Shown here: positions 29,844 to 30,865 of the stretch, piece after piece
Numbering within the stretch: position 1 is the stretch's first letter
How the letters are laid out: every line of letters begins with the position of its first letter
Origin: CADCVW01 sp035644935
GTDB taxonomy: Bacteria > Pseudomonadota > Alphaproteobacteria > Sphingomonadales > Sphingomonadaceae
Direction: 5' to 3'
Assembly (NCBI GenBank): GCA_035644935.1
Contig: DASQNO010000098.1
Location: 1 to 30,865 of the forward strand
DNA length: 30,865 nucleotides
Notes under the pieces: generated by a model
The model's input: only the letters and a program-made list of their open reading frames with translations
What the model was told of the DNA's origin: nothing
The model's database searches: none
Position numbers and translations under genes: made by a program

Positions 29844-30865
29844 TTGCACGCAATAACCGGCCTACTGGCCGCCGCCTCGATCAGCGCGTCTCCGGCGCTC
29901 GCGCAAGACGCGGGGGTGCCCAGGCTCGACGTTGATCTTCCAGTGGCCGCGATGCTGCGCGTGCAGACCGCCGACGAAGCGCTGGCACGCGACGCCGCGG
30001 AATACGCCCGTCAGTTCGGAGTTGCGCCGGAGCAAGCCATGCTGCGGCTGCGTGCGCAGGAGGCGAGCGTGGTCGACACGGACCGGCTGCGGGCTCTGTA
30101 TCGCGACCGCCTCGCCGGTATCTCGATCGAGCATAGCCCCGACTACCGGATCGTCGTGCTGCTGACCGGGGACGACGTCGTGCCCGACCAGGTTCTGCGA
30201 TCGGGCGGCATGAGCGTCCCCGTGCTGTTCCGCACGGGCGCGCTGGCGACGGGAGACCGTGTCCTGGCCGCGATCCGCACGCACCAGGCGGCCGTCCGCG
30301 ATAGGCTGGCCAGCCCGCCGGGGATGGGACTGGACCCCCGCACCGGCGAACTGGTGATCGTGCTGAGCGAACCGGCCGCGGCGGGCGAGGACCTGGAACA
30401 GCTCGACGACGAACTAGAAGCGCTCACCGGGGTTTCCGTCCGCATTCGCGTGGTGGGATCGCGAAGCGCCGACATGGCGGTTGAAGGCGGGGCGCGGATG
30501 GAGGGCATCGATCCGCGCGACGGGCGACTATACGCCTGCACCGCGGGCTTCGTGGTGACCAAAGGCGACCGAACGGGGGTGGTGACCGCCGCGCATTGCC
30601 CGGACGCGCTGACCTATCATGACCCTGCCGGACGTCGCGTGCCGCTCGACTTCGTCGGTGAATGGGGCGTCGCGTATCAGGACGTGCAGGTCCACCTCAG
30701 CCCCGAAGCGCAGCGCCCGTTGTTCTACGCCGACACCGCCCGGCGCGATCTCCGCGCGCTGACTGGCGCGCGCCCGCGGGCCAGCACGCGCGCCGGCGAC
30801 ATCGTGTGCCGCCGGGGCGAGGCGACCGGATACAGCTGTTCGCAGGTGGAGTTGGTTGACTACGC
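29844..30865 (+). CDS. Secreted trypsin-like serine protease precursor (S1, streptogrisin/alpha-lytic-like), 3' end beyond window
   Basis: The first 340 residues of an exported protease; the rest runs past the window edge. The best start is TTG 29844, giving a signal-like HAITGLLAAASISASPALA cut before QD. The frame is blocked by TAA just upstream and no ATG fits. A propeptide-like region of about 200 residues follows. The protease domain begins near residue 230: TAGFVVTKGDRTGVVTAAHC holds catalytic His251, and VAYQDVQVHL holds probable catalytic Asp280. CRRGEATGYSC resembles the streptogrisin/alpha-lytic strand before the active Ser, which lies outside. Such precursors are exported by Sec then commonly by type II secretion, whose genes are at the other end of the window. 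Confidence 0.82.
   Translation, partial: MHAITGLLAAASISASPALAQDAGVPRLDVDLPVAAMLRVQTADEALARDAAEYARQFGVAPEQAMLRLRAQEASVVDTDRLRALYRDRLAGISIEHSPDYRIVVLLTGDDVVPDQVLRSGGMSVPVLFRTGALATGDRVLAAIRTHQAAVRDRLASPPGMGLDPRTGELVIVLSEPAAAGEDLEQLDDELEALTGVSVRIRVVGSRSADMAVEGGARMEGIDPRDGRLYACTAGFVVTKGDRTGVVTAAHCPDALTYHDPAGRRVPLDFVGEWGVAYQDVQVHLSPEAQRPLFYADTARRDLRALTGARPRASTRAGDIVCRRGEATGYSCSQVELVDY

Overview
The window looks like chromosomal DNA of a high-GC alphaproteobacterium, most likely a sphingomonad. The grounds are very high GC, Sphingomonas-style TonB-dependent receptors, a Ros/MucR regulator, and short GC-rich palindromic intergenic repeats. No plasmid, phage or insertion-sequence gene is visible.

Layout. 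(1) 199-6541, minus strand: a type II secretion operon gspC-D-E-F-G with overlapping junctions. The F-G junction is interrupted by palindromic repeats that appear to supply the gspG start codon and prepilin leader. (2) 6715-11119, minus: a beta-helix-like lipoprotein gene followed by a TonB-dependent receptor. (3) 11311-13235, minus: a cystathionine beta-lyase gene overlapping a prepilin peptidase gene (gspO/pilD). (4) 13280-17387, plus: a methionine operon, made of a fused aspartate kinase-homoserine dehydrogenase without ACT domains, a MetX-like homoserine acyltransferase and a cystathionine gamma-synthase. Its leader folds on paper as a SAM-I/SAM-IV-clan riboswitch with a plausible RBS-sequestering switch. 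(5) 17770-20759, minus: an Asp/Asn beta-hydroxylase-like protein with a TPR-like N-terminus, an unrecognised membrane-anchored protein and a small DUF5654-like membrane protein. (6) 20918-21109, plus: a small acidic, proline-rich protein. (7) 21118-25873, minus: GGDEF-EAL protein, DUF2236 oxygenase and a second TonB-dependent receptor. (8) 26298-26810, minus: a MucR-family regulator lacking the usual first zinc-ligand Cys. (9) 27212-28942: convergent roxA and rluE, both large-subunit ribosome modifiers. (10) 29089-29162: tRNA-Gly(TCC). (11) 29844 to the window edge, plus: the 5' part of a secreted S1-type serine protease.

How the parts fit. The left 13 kb encodes part of a type II secretion system, the peptidase that matures its pseudopilins, and a probable surface lipoprotein/receptor pair that may depend on it. 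The protease at the right edge is the sort of protein such a system exports. The methionine block encodes aspartate kinase and every step from aspartate semialdehyde to homocysteine. Only aspartate-semialdehyde dehydrogenase and methionine synthase are missing. Its likely control is a SAM-sensing leader in place of allosteric ACT domains.

The most notable observations are the riboswitch with its expression platform, the ACT-less fusion enzyme, the repeat-derived gspG leader, and the lipoprotein/receptor/secretion cluster. All functional calls come from reading motifs; no database search or folding calculation was run.
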